A stretch of 13,571 nucleotides of DNA from Candidatus Omnitrophota bacterium (GCA_023135855.1 JAGLSH010000013.1:1-13571), one strand, 5' to 3'. Shown: positions 1-6,253, counted from the stretch's first letter. Notes: a model not told the origin generated them from the letters alone. A program made the numbers and translations.

Positions 1-32
1 CGCAATATGAGTTACAATTCACCGGATTTTCT

Positions 33-49
33 GAGGAATGATATTCCTC
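33..49. repeat. Perfect 7-bp inverted repeat upstream of the pyr promoter
   Basis: GAGGAAT at 33-39 and ATTCCTC at 43-49 are perfect complements around a 3-nt loop, directly abutting the -35 box of the pyr promoter. It could be the end of an upstream transcription unit or an operator. No T-run follows, so it does not look like a standard intrinsic terminator. Its function is unknown. Confidence 0.4.
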
Positions 50-78
50 TTGACAAAATGCTGGGTATAGGGTATATA
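50..78 (+). promoter_or_regulatory. Sigma-70-type promoter of the pyr operon
   Basis: A perfect -35 box TTGACA (50-55) is followed, after a 17-bp spacer, by TATATA (73-78), a good -10 box. Transcription would start near 85, only a few bases before the PyrR-binding hairpin, so nearly the whole 5' leader is regulatory RNA. The box spacing is optimal and the position fits an attenuated pyr operon. Confidence 0.75.
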
Positions 79-93
79 TTATGTAGCCTTTAA

Positions 94-124
94 TTTGGTC
101 CGGTGAGGCCAACAAGGACATATT
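94..124 (+). promoter_or_regulatory. PyrR-binding RNA hairpin (anti-antiterminator)
   Basis: The RNA contains GUCC (98-101) and GGAC (116-119), which close a loop carrying the conserved PyrR recognition core UCCNGNGAGGY (99-109), followed by an AAGG element. This is the signature of pyr attenuators in which UMP-bound PyrR stabilises the hairpin. The strand UGGUCCG (96-102) can instead pair with UGGGCCG (153-159), counting G-U pairs. That pairing would be the antiterminator, because it consumes the 5' arm of the terminator at 157-181. The loop's AAGGA (114-118) also serves as the likely Shine-Dalgarno of a leader ORF, so PyrR binding could block translation as well. Confidence 0.85.
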
Positions 125-199
125 ATGAGAAATTTTAAAGAATCTCAAAAAGTGGGCCGTTTTAGTATAAAGCTGGAACGGTTTTTTTTATTGCCATGA
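125..199 (+). CDS. Putative 24-aa pyr leader peptide
   Basis: An ATG at 125 lies 6 nt after AAGGA (114-118), an ideal Shine-Dalgarno spacing. The 24-codon frame is open through the whole attenuator terminator and stops at TGA 197-199, giving a 4-nt ATGA overlap with the pyrR start at 196. The peptide is basic and ends in FFLLP, with UUU UUU UUA codons spanning the terminator's U-run. A ribosome here would melt the terminator and deliver ribosomes to pyrR, which lacks its own Shine-Dalgarno. The Shine-Dalgarno and the overlap are seen directly. The regulatory role is inferred, by partial analogy to the translated leader of enterobacterial pyrBI. Confidence 0.55.
   Translation: MRNFKESQKVGRFSIKLERFFLLP
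157..189 (+). terminator. Intrinsic terminator of the pyr attenuator
   Basis: CCGTTTTAG (157-165) pairs over 9 bp, two of them G-U, with CTGGAACGG (173-181) around a 7-nt loop. Eight T residues follow (182-189). The terminator sits between the PyrR hairpin and the pyrR start codon (196), as expected for a regulated attenuator. Its 5' arm overlaps the proposed antiterminator strand (153-159). Confidence 0.85.
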
Positions 200-747
200 G
201 TAGTCAAAAAGAAAGAAAGAAAATACTTTCAAAAGACGACATTAAAAGAACCCTTTATCGTCTATCTCACCAAATTTTAGAGAAGAAATCTTCCTCTGAA
301 GAAATAGCCCTTGTTGGCATTCAAACTCGAGGGGTACACCTAGCTAAAAGAATTCAATCAATAATAAAAGAAATAGAAGGCAAGGAAGTTCCTTTAGGGG
401 TATTAGACATCACTCTTTATCGAGACGATTTAACTGTTATTGGACCAAAGCCAATAGTCAAAGAGACTAAGCTTGCTTTTGATTTAAGCGATAAGGTAGT
501 AATTCTTATCGACGATGTTCTTTATACTGGTAGAACCGTGCGGGCAGCCTTAAATGAGATTATGGATTTTGGAAGACCTAAACGAGTTGAGTTTTTAGTT
601 TTGGTAGATAGAGGATTTAGGGAGTTGCCAATAAGAGCTGATTATGTAGGAAAAAATATTCCCACTTCACGCCAAGAAGTTGTTGAAGTAAAGTTAGAAG
701 AAAGCGACGATAGCGATGAGGTTGTGATAATAGAAGACAATGACTAA
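196..747 (+). CDS. pyrR: Bifunctional pyr operon regulator / uracil phosphoribosyltransferase PyrR
   Basis: This 183-aa protein closely follows the PyrR family along its whole length. It shows LVGIQTRGVHLAKR near residue 40, DITLYRDDL near residue 75, the PRPP-binding loop DDVLYTGRT (residues 106-114) and the LPIRADYVGKNIPTS block near residue 147. PyrR binds UMP and the pyr leader RNA to trigger termination, and in many species has weak uracil phosphoribosyltransferase activity (uracil + PRPP to UMP). Its cognate RNA site lies just upstream (94-124), so autoregulation is well supported. The start at 196 fits the family length but has no Shine-Dalgarno, because the terminator U-run ends 6 nt before it. 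Translation probably depends on coupling to the leader ORF through the ATGA overlap. The acidic C-terminal tail (EESDDSDEVVIIEDND) is slightly longer than usual. The gene overlaps pyrB by 8 nt. Confidence 0.95.
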   Translation: MSSQKERKKILSKDDIKRTLYRLSHQILEKKSSSEEIALVGIQTRGVHLAKRIQSIIKEIEGKEVPLGVLDITLYRDDLTVIGPKPIVKETKLAFDLSDKVVILIDDVLYTGRTVRAALNEIMDFGRPKRVEFLVLVDRGFRELPIRADYVGKNIPTSRQEVVEVKLEESDDSDEVVIIEDND

Positions 748-1681
748 CATGGAAGGGTGGCAGAAAAAACATATTTTAGGCATTAAGGACTTTAGCCGTC
801 AAGAGATTGAGACTGTACTTTCCTTAGCTGAATCTTTTAAAGAGGTCTCTGAAAGAGAGGTTAAAAAAGTTCCGGCCTTAAGAGGGAAGACAATTGTTAA
901 TTTGTTTTTCGAACATTCAACTAGAACTCGAACATCTTTTGAATTGGCTGCAAAACGATTAAGTGCTGATGTAGTAAATTTTTCATTTTCTACAAGTAGT
1001 TTAACTAAGGGTGAGACTATAATTGACACCATAAAGAATCTAGAATCTTACCACCCTGACATTATGATAATGCGAATAGGCGTAGGGGTTTGCTTGAATT
1101 CTTTTTCTAGATACACACAAGCTTCTCTTGTAAATGCTGGCGATGGTAGGAACGAACATCCTACCCAAGCCCTTCTAGACATGTTTACTGTAAAAGAGGT
1201 TAGAGGGACTTTAGAAAATTTAAATGTTCTAATAGTTGGGGATATAGCTCATTCTCGAGTAGCTAGGTCAAATATTTTTGGTTTTCAAAAGTTTTCTTCA
1301 AAGGTAACTGTTTGTGGGCCGACCTCACTTATTCCCTATGAATTTGAAAAAATGGGAGTTAAAGTTTCTAACGACTTAGACAAAGAGATACCTTCATCTG
1401 ATATTATTATGATGTTGCGAGTTCAAAAAGAGAGACAAGGAGCTGCATTTTTTCCCAGTGTAAGAGAATATGTGGATAGATTTGGGTTAACGCCTCAGAG
1501 ACTGAAAAAAGCGAAAAAAGATTGTTTAGTTATGCACCCTGGACCAGTAAATTGGGATGTTGAGATTAGTTCTTCTTTGAAGGAGAAAGTACACCCTTTA
1601 ATATTAAAACAAGCTGAAAATGGTTTGGCTATAAGAATGGCTGTGCTGTATTTGGTGGGAACAAAAAAGAGAGAAGTATGA
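740..1681 (+). CDS. pyrB: Aspartate carbamoyltransferase catalytic subunit
   Basis: This 313-aa enzyme joins carbamoyl phosphate and aspartate to carbamoyl-aspartate, the first committed step of UMP synthesis. Visible motifs are the carbamoyl-phosphate site STRTRTSFE (residues 60-68), Arg112 in MR, NAGDG followed by HPTQ (His140), and HPGPVNWDVEI (from 266). The length is typical, and no pyrI regulatory gene is next to it, as in PyrR-controlled operons. The loop after Arg112 reads IGVGVCLNSFSRY where most homologues have RH followed by a short S/E-G-rich loop; the nearly invariant His after Arg112 is Ile here. The start at 740 lies inside pyrR. ATG 749, three codons later, is an equally plausible start. 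The stop overlaps the pyrC start as ATGA, which indicates translational coupling. Confidence 0.93.
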   Translation: MTNMEGWQKKHILGIKDFSRQEIETVLSLAESFKEVSEREVKKVPALRGKTIVNLFFEHSTRTRTSFELAAKRLSADVVNFSFSTSSLTKGETIIDTIKNLESYHPDIMIMRIGVGVCLNSFSRYTQASLVNAGDGRNEHPTQALLDMFTVKEVRGTLENLNVLIVGDIAHSRVARSNIFGFQKFSSKVTVCGPTSLIPYEFEKMGVKVSNDLDKEIPSSDIIMMLRVQKERQGAAFFPSVREYVDRFGLTPQRLKKAKKDCLVMHPGPVNWDVEISSSLKEKVHPLILKQAENGLAIRMAVLYLVGTKKREV

Positions 1682-2961
1682 AGCTGTTAATCAAAAATGC
1701 TACCTTAGTAAATACTGATGAAATAATTAAAGCTAATCTACTGATTGAGAATGGTAAGATAGCTGGCATTGGTAAAGATATTCAAGGAGCTGATAAGGAA
1801 ATAGATGCTAAAGGAAAGTATGTTTTTCCAGGCTTTGTTGATCTGCATACCCATTTACGTACTCCCGGTAAAGAGGGGGAAGAAGATATTTTAAGTGGTT
1901 CTACTGCTGCTGCTAAAGGAGGCTTTACTACGATTTTTTGCATGCCCAATACCGAACCAGCAATAGATAATGAAGGTTTAGTTAAATGGGTAAGAGAAGA
2001 GAGTCAAAGTGTTGGCTTAATAGATATTTACCCAGTAGGAGCAATAACTATAAATAGAGCCGGTAAGGAATTAACTGAATTTGGAGCTCTAAAAAAAGCT
2101 GGTTGTTTAGCTTTAAGTGATGATGGTTTTCCAGTAGATGATACTTTAGTTTTGAGACGAGCTTATGAATATGCCAAGATGTTTGATCTTTTGATTATTT
2201 CTCACTGCGAAGATAGCCAGCTATCTCGCGGAGGAAGTATGCGCGAAAGTTTTATTTCGTCTAAGTATGGAATTGCCGGTATTCCTGATATTGCTGAGAG
2301 CTTAATTGTTGCTCGGGATATTGAGTTAGCTAAATATTTAGATGCTAAAATTCACCTTGCTCATATAAGCAGTGCTAAAAGTTTAGAGATAATAAAAAGA
2401 GCCAAAAAAGAAGGAGTTAAGGTTACTGCTGAAACTTGCCCTCATTATTTTACCTTAACTATTGAGGACATAGAGAGAGAAGGTTTTCAAGGAAACTTTA
2501 AAGTGAATCCTCCTCTAGGAGATAAAAAAGATCTTGCAGCTATAAAAAAGGCTTTAGCCGATGGAACAATTGATTGCATTGCTACTGACCATGCTCCACA
2601 CTCTTTAGTTGGGAAAGAACTACCCTTTGAACTTGCGCCTTTTGGTTTTATTGGTCTAGAGTTAGCCTTTTCTTTAACTAACAGTTATTTAATAAAGGAT
2701 AAAACTCTTGATCTAAAAGATTTAACTAGCAAGCTTTCAACTCAACCAGCAGCTATTGCTGGGCTAAGTAATTGTGGCAAGATTGCCCAAGGCTATGTAG
2801 CTGATTTAGTTATTGCTGACCTAGAAGGCAAGTGGAAGGTAGAAGAAGAAAACATAGCTTCCAAGTCTAAGAATACACCTTTTTTAGGCCAAGAGCTAGA
2901 AGGGACAATTGAGCATACTATAAAAAGGGGTAAAGTTATTTATTCTCGCCTTAAAGACTAA
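1678..2961 (+). CDS. pyrC: Dihydroorotase, class I
   Basis: This 427-aa amidohydrolase cyclises carbamoyl-aspartate to dihydroorotate, the step after PyrB. The class I zinc site is complete: His57 and His59 in DLHTHLR, Asp149 in SDDG, His176 in SHCED, His229 in AHIS, and Asp304 in ATDHAPH. The spacing matches the known Bacillus-type enzyme almost residue for residue. The C-terminal part (GYVADLVIADLEG) is the usual composite sheet of the family. The ATG overlaps the pyrB stop by 4 nt. It is the last gene of the PyrR-controlled unit; later pyr genes (carAB, pyrD, pyrE, pyrF) are not in this window. No clear terminator follows, but a new promoter starts 16 nt downstream. Confidence 0.95.
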   Translation: MKLLIKNATLVNTDEIIKANLLIENGKIAGIGKDIQGADKEIDAKGKYVFPGFVDLHTHLRTPGKEGEEDILSGSTAAAKGGFTTIFCMPNTEPAIDNEGLVKWVREESQSVGLIDIYPVGAITINRAGKELTEFGALKKAGCLALSDDGFPVDDTLVLRRAYEYAKMFDLLIISHCEDSQLSRGGSMRESFISSKYGIAGIPDIAESLIVARDIELAKYLDAKIHLAHISSAKSLEIIKRAKKEGVKVTAETCPHYFTLTIEDIEREGFQGNFKVNPPLGDKKDLAAIKKALADGTIDCIATDHAPHSLVGKELPFELAPFGFIGLELAFSLTNSYLIKDKTLDLKDLTSKLSTQPAAIAGLSNCGKIAQGYVADLVIADLEGKWKVEEENIASKSKNTPFLGQELEGTIEHTIKRGKVIYSRLKD

Positions 2962-2976
2962 TCCCGATATTATTTT

Positions 2977-3005
2977 TTGACACTTTTAACTATCCGAGCG
3001 ATAAT
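2977..3005 (+). promoter_or_regulatory. Strong sigma-70-type promoter for the EndoQ-like gene
   Basis: TTGACA (2977-2982), a 17-bp spacer and GATAAT (3000-3005) match the consensus at 11 of 12 positions. The predicted start near 3012 gives a leader of about 36 nt before ATG 3048. The following gene cluster can therefore be transcribed independently of pyrimidine control. Confidence 0.7.
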
Positions 3006-3047
3006 TTAGAAACTTAATAGCCAAATACGCAAAGAGCAAAAAAGTGT

Positions 3048-4268
3048 ATGGAGTTTGTAGCTGATTTTCACATTCATTCAAAATATTCTCGGGCCACCTC
3101 TAGGTCAATGGATATTCCTAATTTAGCTAAATGGGCTAAGCTTAAAGGGGTAAATTTATTAGGCACCGGTGATTTTACTCACCCTCTTTGGTATCAGGAA
3201 TTAAAAAAATACTTAGAGAGGGATAATAAAAGTGGTTTATATATTTATCAGGGTATTTATTTTACTCCTTCAGTTGAAATTTCAAGTATTTTTTCTCAAG
3301 ACGGAAAAGTTCATCGTGTTCACAATATAGTTTTAGCGCCTAGCTTAGAAGTTGTGGGAGAAATAAACAAGATGCTTGCCACTTTTGGGAATATTGCTTC
3401 CGATGGAAGGCCGATACTAGGCTTAAGTTGCAAAAAGCTAGTTGAGGAGCTATTTAAAATATCCTCAGATTTAATGTTAATACCGGCTCACATCTGGACG
3501 CCTTGGTTTTCAGTTTTTGGTTCAAAATCAGGGTTTGATTCATTAGAGGATGCCTACGGTAAGTATACTGAGAAGATAACTGCGCTAGAAACTGGTCTTT
3601 CTTCTGACCCAGCAATGAATTGGATGGTTTCAAAAATTGATAAATATGCTTTAGTTTCAAATTCTGATGCTCATTCTCCTTCTAAAATTGGTCGAGAAGC
3701 TAATATATTTAATTGCGAACTTAGCTATAAAGAAATCAAACATGTTTTAGAGACTAAAGATAAAAATAAATTTCTTTATACTATAGAATTTTTTCCTGAG
3801 GAAGGTAAGTACCATTACGACGGACATAGAAAGTGTAAAATAAATTTTCATCCCAGCCAGACAAAAAAGCACCAAGGTAATTGTCCAATCTGTAAAAAGC
3901 CACTAACCAAAGGAGTCTTGAGCCGGGTAGAAGAATTAGCAGATAGGAAAGTTGGGTTTATCCCCAAAGATGCTGTAGGCTATAAGAGTATGGTTTGTCT
4001 AGAGGAGATAATTGCTGGAGTTAAGGGAGTGGGTAAGAAAAGTAAAACCGTAGAGAGGGAATATGAAAAAATAATTAAGGACAACGGGCCTGAATTTAAT
4101 ATTCTAAATAAGATGTCAATTGAAGAATTGTTTTCTAAGTTGCCAGAAGGAGTAGCCGAAGGCATAAAAAAAGTAAGAGATAGGAAGATAGAAGTAATTC
4201 CCGGCCATGATGGAGAGTATGGTATAATTAAGATCTTTGAAAAGGGAGAGACCAAAAGCGGTCAGTAA
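3048..4268 (+). CDS. Endonuclease Q-like PHP-domain protein (TIGR00375 family)
   Basis: This 406-aa protein has the layout of EndoQ. An N-terminal PHP metallophosphoesterase domain opens with DFHIHSKYS (His8, His10), followed by GTGDFTHP near residue 40, AHIWTPWFSVFGSKSGFDS (His148) and SNSDAHSP (Asp207, His209). A zinc-finger insert has Cys263, Cys279 and Cys282 with His residues nearby, and the C-terminal region is helix-rich and partly helix-hairpin-helix-like (GVKGVGKKS near 325). Characterised EndoQ enzymes, mostly from Thermococcales and a few bacteria, nick DNA 5' of deaminated bases (uracil, hypoxanthine, xanthine) and abasic sites. Family assignment is firm and the substrate is inferred. 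It has its own promoter, but only a weak purine-rich ribosome site (AAAGAG, 3031-3036). The nearby dUTPase and Fpg genes fit a DNA-repair role. Confidence 0.85.
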   Translation: MEFVADFHIHSKYSRATSRSMDIPNLAKWAKLKGVNLLGTGDFTHPLWYQELKKYLERDNKSGLYIYQGIYFTPSVEISSIFSQDGKVHRVHNIVLAPSLEVVGEINKMLATFGNIASDGRPILGLSCKKLVEELFKISSDLMLIPAHIWTPWFSVFGSKSGFDSLEDAYGKYTEKITALETGLSSDPAMNWMVSKIDKYALVSNSDAHSPSKIGREANIFNCELSYKEIKHVLETKDKNKFLYTIEFFPEEGKYHYDGHRKCKINFHPSQTKKHQGNCPICKKPLTKGVLSRVEELADRKVGFIPKDAVGYKSMVCLEEIIAGVKGVGKKSKTVEREYEKIIKDNGPEFNILNKMSIEELFSKLPEGVAEGIKKVRDRKIEVIPGHDGEYGIIKIFEKGETKSGQ

Positions 4269-4283
4269 AAATTATTTTAAATT

Positions 4284-4790
4284 ATGAAAGGAGCTGTAGT
4301 TTTTTATTCGTTTTCTGGCAATACCAGGAAAACTTGTGTATTTTTAAAAGAAATAGTTGGAACTTTAGGTAGCCGTTTAGATTTAATTGATTTAAAGCTA
4401 GAGAAAGAAGTAATTCCTTTTTTCAAACAGTGCCTGGAAGCAGCAATGAAAAAGAAGCCTAAATTGACAGAGGCCAATTATGATTTAGGGGTTTATGACT
4501 TTATTATTTTTGCTTCTCCGGTCTGGGCTTTTACCTATGCGCCAGCTCTACGTAGTTATTTAAAAGAAGTAAAGGGTTTAGAGAATAAGGCGGGAGCCTG
4601 CTTTTTAACTGTTGGTTCTGGAGCCGGAAGCAAAAAAGCATTAAAAGAATTAGAGAGCGTTTTAGAAAAAAAGAAAATGAAAGTATTCTTCTCTAAGAAC
4701 CTATCAGGGGCAAAGACAGGTGATAAGGCTTATTTGGAGTGGAGCTTTAAAAGGCTTCTTAAGTCTTCTTTGATAGATATGAAATCTTAA
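4284..4790 (+). CDS. Flavodoxin-like family protein
   Basis: This 168-aa protein begins with GAVVFYSFSGNTRK, the phosphate-binding loop of flavodoxins (S/T-x-T/S-G-N-T; residues 9-14). It continues with a flavodoxin-type FASPVWAFTYAPALRSYL segment (around 78-93) and a GACFLTVGSGAG strand-loop that would contact the isoalloxazine ring. It probably binds FMN and carries electrons or acts as a small quinone/NAD(P)H reductase; the partner is unknown. There is no signal peptide or membrane segment. It lies 15 nt after the EndoQ-like gene with no Shine-Dalgarno visible, so it is probably co-transcribed. Confidence 0.8.
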   Translation: MKGAVVFYSFSGNTRKTCVFLKEIVGTLGSRLDLIDLKLEKEVIPFFKQCLEAAMKKKPKLTEANYDLGVYDFIIFASPVWAFTYAPALRSYLKEVKGLENKAGACFLTVGSGAGSKKALKELESVLEKKKMKVFFSKNLSGAKTGDKAYLEWSFKRLLKSSLIDMKS

Positions 4791-4813
4791 TAATGAAATT
4801 TTATTTTAAGATT
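4783..4813. repeat. AT-rich inverted repeat between flavodoxin gene and tRNA
   Basis: AATCTTAA (4783-4790) and TTAAGATT (4806-4813) are perfect complements around a 15-nt loop. The left arm contains the stop codon of the flavodoxin gene and the right arm ends 5 nt before the tRNA. It has one G-C pair per arm and no T-run, so it is a poor terminator. It could be a processing structure or chance in AT-rich DNA. Confidence 0.3.
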
Positions 4814-4818
4814 AAAAA

Positions 4819-4890
4819 GTCCCCGTAGCTCAACGGATAGAGCGTTGGCCTCCGGAGCCAAAAATGCAGGTTCGATTCCTGCCGGGGACA
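4819..4890 (+). tRNA. tRNA-Arg (anticodon CCG)
   Basis: A 72-nt cloverleaf folds cleanly. The acceptor stem is GTCCCCG/CGGGGAC, the D stem GCTC/GAGC, the anticodon stem TTGGC/GCCAA with loop CTCCGGA, the variable loop 4 nt, and the T stem GCAGG/CCTGC with loop TTCGATT. The discriminator base is A. Anticodon CCG (4852-4854) reads the CGG Arg codon. No CCA is encoded, so the tail must be added by nucleotidyltransferase. The 3' 18 nt, plus the next T, recur exactly at 5009-5027. Confidence 0.95.
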
Positions 4891-4891
4891 T
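4873..4891 (+). repeat. 19-bp direct repeat, copy 1 (tRNA 3' end)
   Basis: CGATTCCTGCCGGGGACAT covers the 3' part of the T loop, the 3' strand of the T stem and acceptor stem, and the discriminator base plus one base. The identical sequence recurs at 5009-5027, in the same orientation. Duplication of a tRNA 3' end is the typical footprint of tyrosine-recombinase integration (an attL/attR pair). Confidence 0.75.
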
Positions 4892-4921
4892 GGTTTTTAT
4901 TAATGCGTAGGGGGATGCATC

Positions 4922-4949
4922 TGGACAAAGGTACAATTGTTGTAATAAT
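4922..4949 (+). promoter_or_regulatory. Possible promoter inside the tRNA-repeat insert
   Basis: TGGACA (4922-4927) and AATAAT (4944-4949) are 16 bp apart, with a TGT extended -10 element at 4941-4943. Transcription would begin near 4956, at the left arm of the inverted repeat 4956-5010, and read into the gene at 5056. The match is reasonable but not strong. Confidence 0.4.
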
Positions 4950-4955
4950 GGTTAT

Positions 4956-5010
4956 CGGATGTAATTTTTTGAATTCTTTGAATTCACCTGTCTTCGACAG
5001 ATTACATACG
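4956..5010 (+). other. Candidate structured RNA or insert hairpin between tRNA repeats
   Basis: CGGATGTAAT (4956-4965) pairs with ATTACATACG (5001-5010) at 9 of 10 positions. The enclosed part holds two smaller perfect inverted repeats, GAATTC-TTT-GAATTC (4971-4985) and CTGTC-TTC-GACAG (4988-5000). The outer right arm runs directly into the second copy of the tRNA 3' end. A possible promoter ends just upstream, so this could be a folded 5' leader of the gene at 5056, a small RNA, or the remains of a mobile element. No known RNA family is recognised. Confidence 0.4.
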
Positions 5011-5027
5011 ATTCCTGCCGGGGACAT
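5009..5027 (+). repeat. 19-bp direct repeat, copy 2 (duplicated tRNA-Arg 3' end)
   Basis: The sequence is identical to 4873-4891, but here nothing upstream could complete a tRNA: the 5' acceptor strand, D arm and anticodon arm are all absent. The two copies flank 117 bp. This is the expected layout of an att-type scar. Confidence 0.75.
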
Positions 5028-5055
5028 ATATAAAAAGGAATAGTAGAAAACGAAA

Positions 5056-5505
5056 ATGAATATTTCAGTAATTGGTGGGCATAAATGCTCTAAAAAGATT
5101 TACAAAATAGCTGAGGAGGTAGGAAGACTCATTGCTGGTCAAGGATGGGTTTTGATTTGCGGGGGTAGAACCGGAGTAATGGAAGCTGCTTGTAAAGGAG
5201 CTAAAGAACAAGGTGGGTTGACCGTAGGAATTCTTCCTAGTTCTGACGGAGGAGATGCTAACAAATATGTAGATGTTAAAATTCCTACTGGATTAGGGTA
5301 TGCCCGAAATATTTTAGTAGTAAGAGCATCAGATGCGGTTATTGCGATTAGTGGAGAGCATGGGACTTTATCTGAGATTGCTTTTGCCTTTAATGAAGAA
5401 AAATTAATAATTGGCATAGATACCTGGGAGATAGAGGGAATAAAAAAAGCTAAAACAGCTAAGGAAGCTGTAGGGTACATAAAGAAAAAGGGGAAGAATG
5501 CTTAA
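5056..5505 (+). CDS. TIGR00725 family protein (SLOG/LOG-like Rossmann fold)
   Basis: This 149-aa protein is almost all one Rossmann-like SLOG domain. It opens with MNISVIGGHKCSKK and has the nucleotide-loop GGRTGVME (residues 36-43), then GILPSSDGGDANKYVDVKIPTGLGYARN and GEHGTLSEIAFAF (residues 100-112), equivalent to the GGxGTxxE active motif of LOG phosphoribohydrolases. TIGR00725 members have been annotated as lysine-decarboxylase-like or molybdenum-cofactor-carrier-like. Their true ligand is mostly unknown; binding or cleavage of a nucleotide is likely. The possible Shine-Dalgarno AAGGAA (5035-5040) is about 15 nt away, longer than usual. The 3' end overlaps the next gene by 8 nt, which suggests joint expression. 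Confidence 0.8.
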   Translation: MNISVIGGHKCSKKIYKIAEEVGRLIAGQGWVLICGGRTGVMEAACKGAKEQGGLTVGILPSSDGGDANKYVDVKIPTGLGYARNILVVRASDAVIAISGEHGTLSEIAFAFNEEKLIIGIDTWEIEGIKKAKTAKEAVGYIKKKGKNA

Positions 5506-6010
5506 CAAAAAAGAAATTAAACAACTAATCAAAGAAAAAAGTTTAATTGAAAATTTTATTAATTTGGACAAACAATTGGCCCCTAATGGGTTTGACCTAA
5601 CTGTTGGGAATATTTTTGAGTTTGAATCTGCTGGAGACGTAGATTTCTCTAATTCTGAGAGAGTAGTTCCTCAAGGAAAAGAATTAACTCCAGAGAAAAG
5701 AAAGCAAGAAGATAAGTACGGGTGGTGGAAATTGCCACAAGGCGCTTACAAAGTAAGGACTAATGAAGCTGTGAATTTACCTAACAATTTAGCAGCCTTA
5801 GGTTTTACCCGAACCTCTCTGCTTAGGATGGGAGCCCTTACCCAGAATGGTGTTTGGGATGCTGGATTTAAGGGTAAGGGTGAATTCATTTTAGTAGTTT
5901 CAAATTCCAAAGGAATAAATATTAAACAAAACGCTAGGGTTGTTCAGTTGATATTTATTGGGGTTGAAGAAACAGAAGAGTATCAGGGAATTTATAAGAA
6001 CTTAAAGTAA
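5498..6010 (+). CDS. dUTP diphosphatase, dCTP deaminase/dUTPase superfamily
   Basis: This 170-aa single-domain enzyme has the trimeric dUTPase/DCD fold. APNGFDLTVG near residue 28 is the N-terminal strand motif. RTSLLRMG (residues 105-112) matches the phosphate-binding RSSL motif. NGVWDAGFKGKGEFILVV (from 118) is the nucleoside pocket, with Asp121 and Glu129. The WDAGFxGxxEF form resembles archaeal-type dUTPases more than canonical dCTP deaminase, so hydrolysis of dUTP to dUMP and pyrophosphate is the more likely reaction. Deaminase or bifunctional activity is not excluded. The start overlaps the previous gene by 8 nt, with AGGGGA very close upstream (5489-5494). The role fits the neighbouring EndoQ-like gene: one keeps uracil out of DNA, the other may remove it. 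Confidence 0.78.
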   Translation: MLNKKEIKQLIKEKSLIENFINLDKQLAPNGFDLTVGNIFEFESAGDVDFSNSERVVPQGKELTPEKRKQEDKYGWWKLPQGAYKVRTNEAVNLPNNLAALGFTRTSLLRMGALTQNGVWDAGFKGKGEFILVVSNSKGINIKQNARVVQLIFIGVEETEEYQGIYKNLK

Positions 6011-6022
6011 ATTTTTGTAAAA

Positions 6023-6250
6023 ATGGAACAAGGGCATTTTGATTACAAGAGTGTATCTGAAGAGAGTGAGAGTCTAGATTTTGGAAGGTTGCTTCCCTGT
6101 CCGCATTGCAAGAAGCCTATTCCCCATGATGCGACCATGTGTCTCTATTGTGGTCAAGAAGTAGTTTGGGGTAAAAAGAGCCCCTGGTTTTCAATTGTAG
6201 TGATTATATTAATAGTAGCCTTATTGTTATTCTTTTTAAAATCTGCTTAA
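6023..6250 (+). CDS. Small zinc-ribbon protein with one C-terminal membrane segment
   Basis: This 75-aa protein carries a CPHC...CLYC zinc ribbon (Cys26, Cys29, Cys40, Cys43), then a hydrophobic helix at about residues 54-72 and the short tail LKSA. The N-terminal 20 residues are acidic. The expected topology is a cytoplasmic zinc ribbon tail-anchored in the inner membrane. Such proteins are common and mostly uncharacterised. It is 12 nt after the dUTPase gene and 3 nt before the YjbQ gene, so it is inside the same operon. No Shine-Dalgarno is visible. Confidence 0.7.
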   Translation: MEQGHFDYKSVSEESESLDFGRLLPCPHCKKPIPHDATMCLYCGQEVVWGKKSPWFSIVVIILIVALLLFFLKSA

Positions 6251-6253
6251 GTA

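Noticed and set aside
3980..4255. Reverse-strand open frame of 91 codons
   Set aside because: It lies opposite the EndoQ-like gene, with no ribosome site and no recognisable motifs. It is a shadow of the AT-rich coding strand.
5009..5027. Second tRNA gene or tRNA pseudogene
   Set aside because: Only the 3' end is present. Upstream bases do not supply an acceptor 5' strand, D arm or anticodon arm, so it is scored as a direct repeat.
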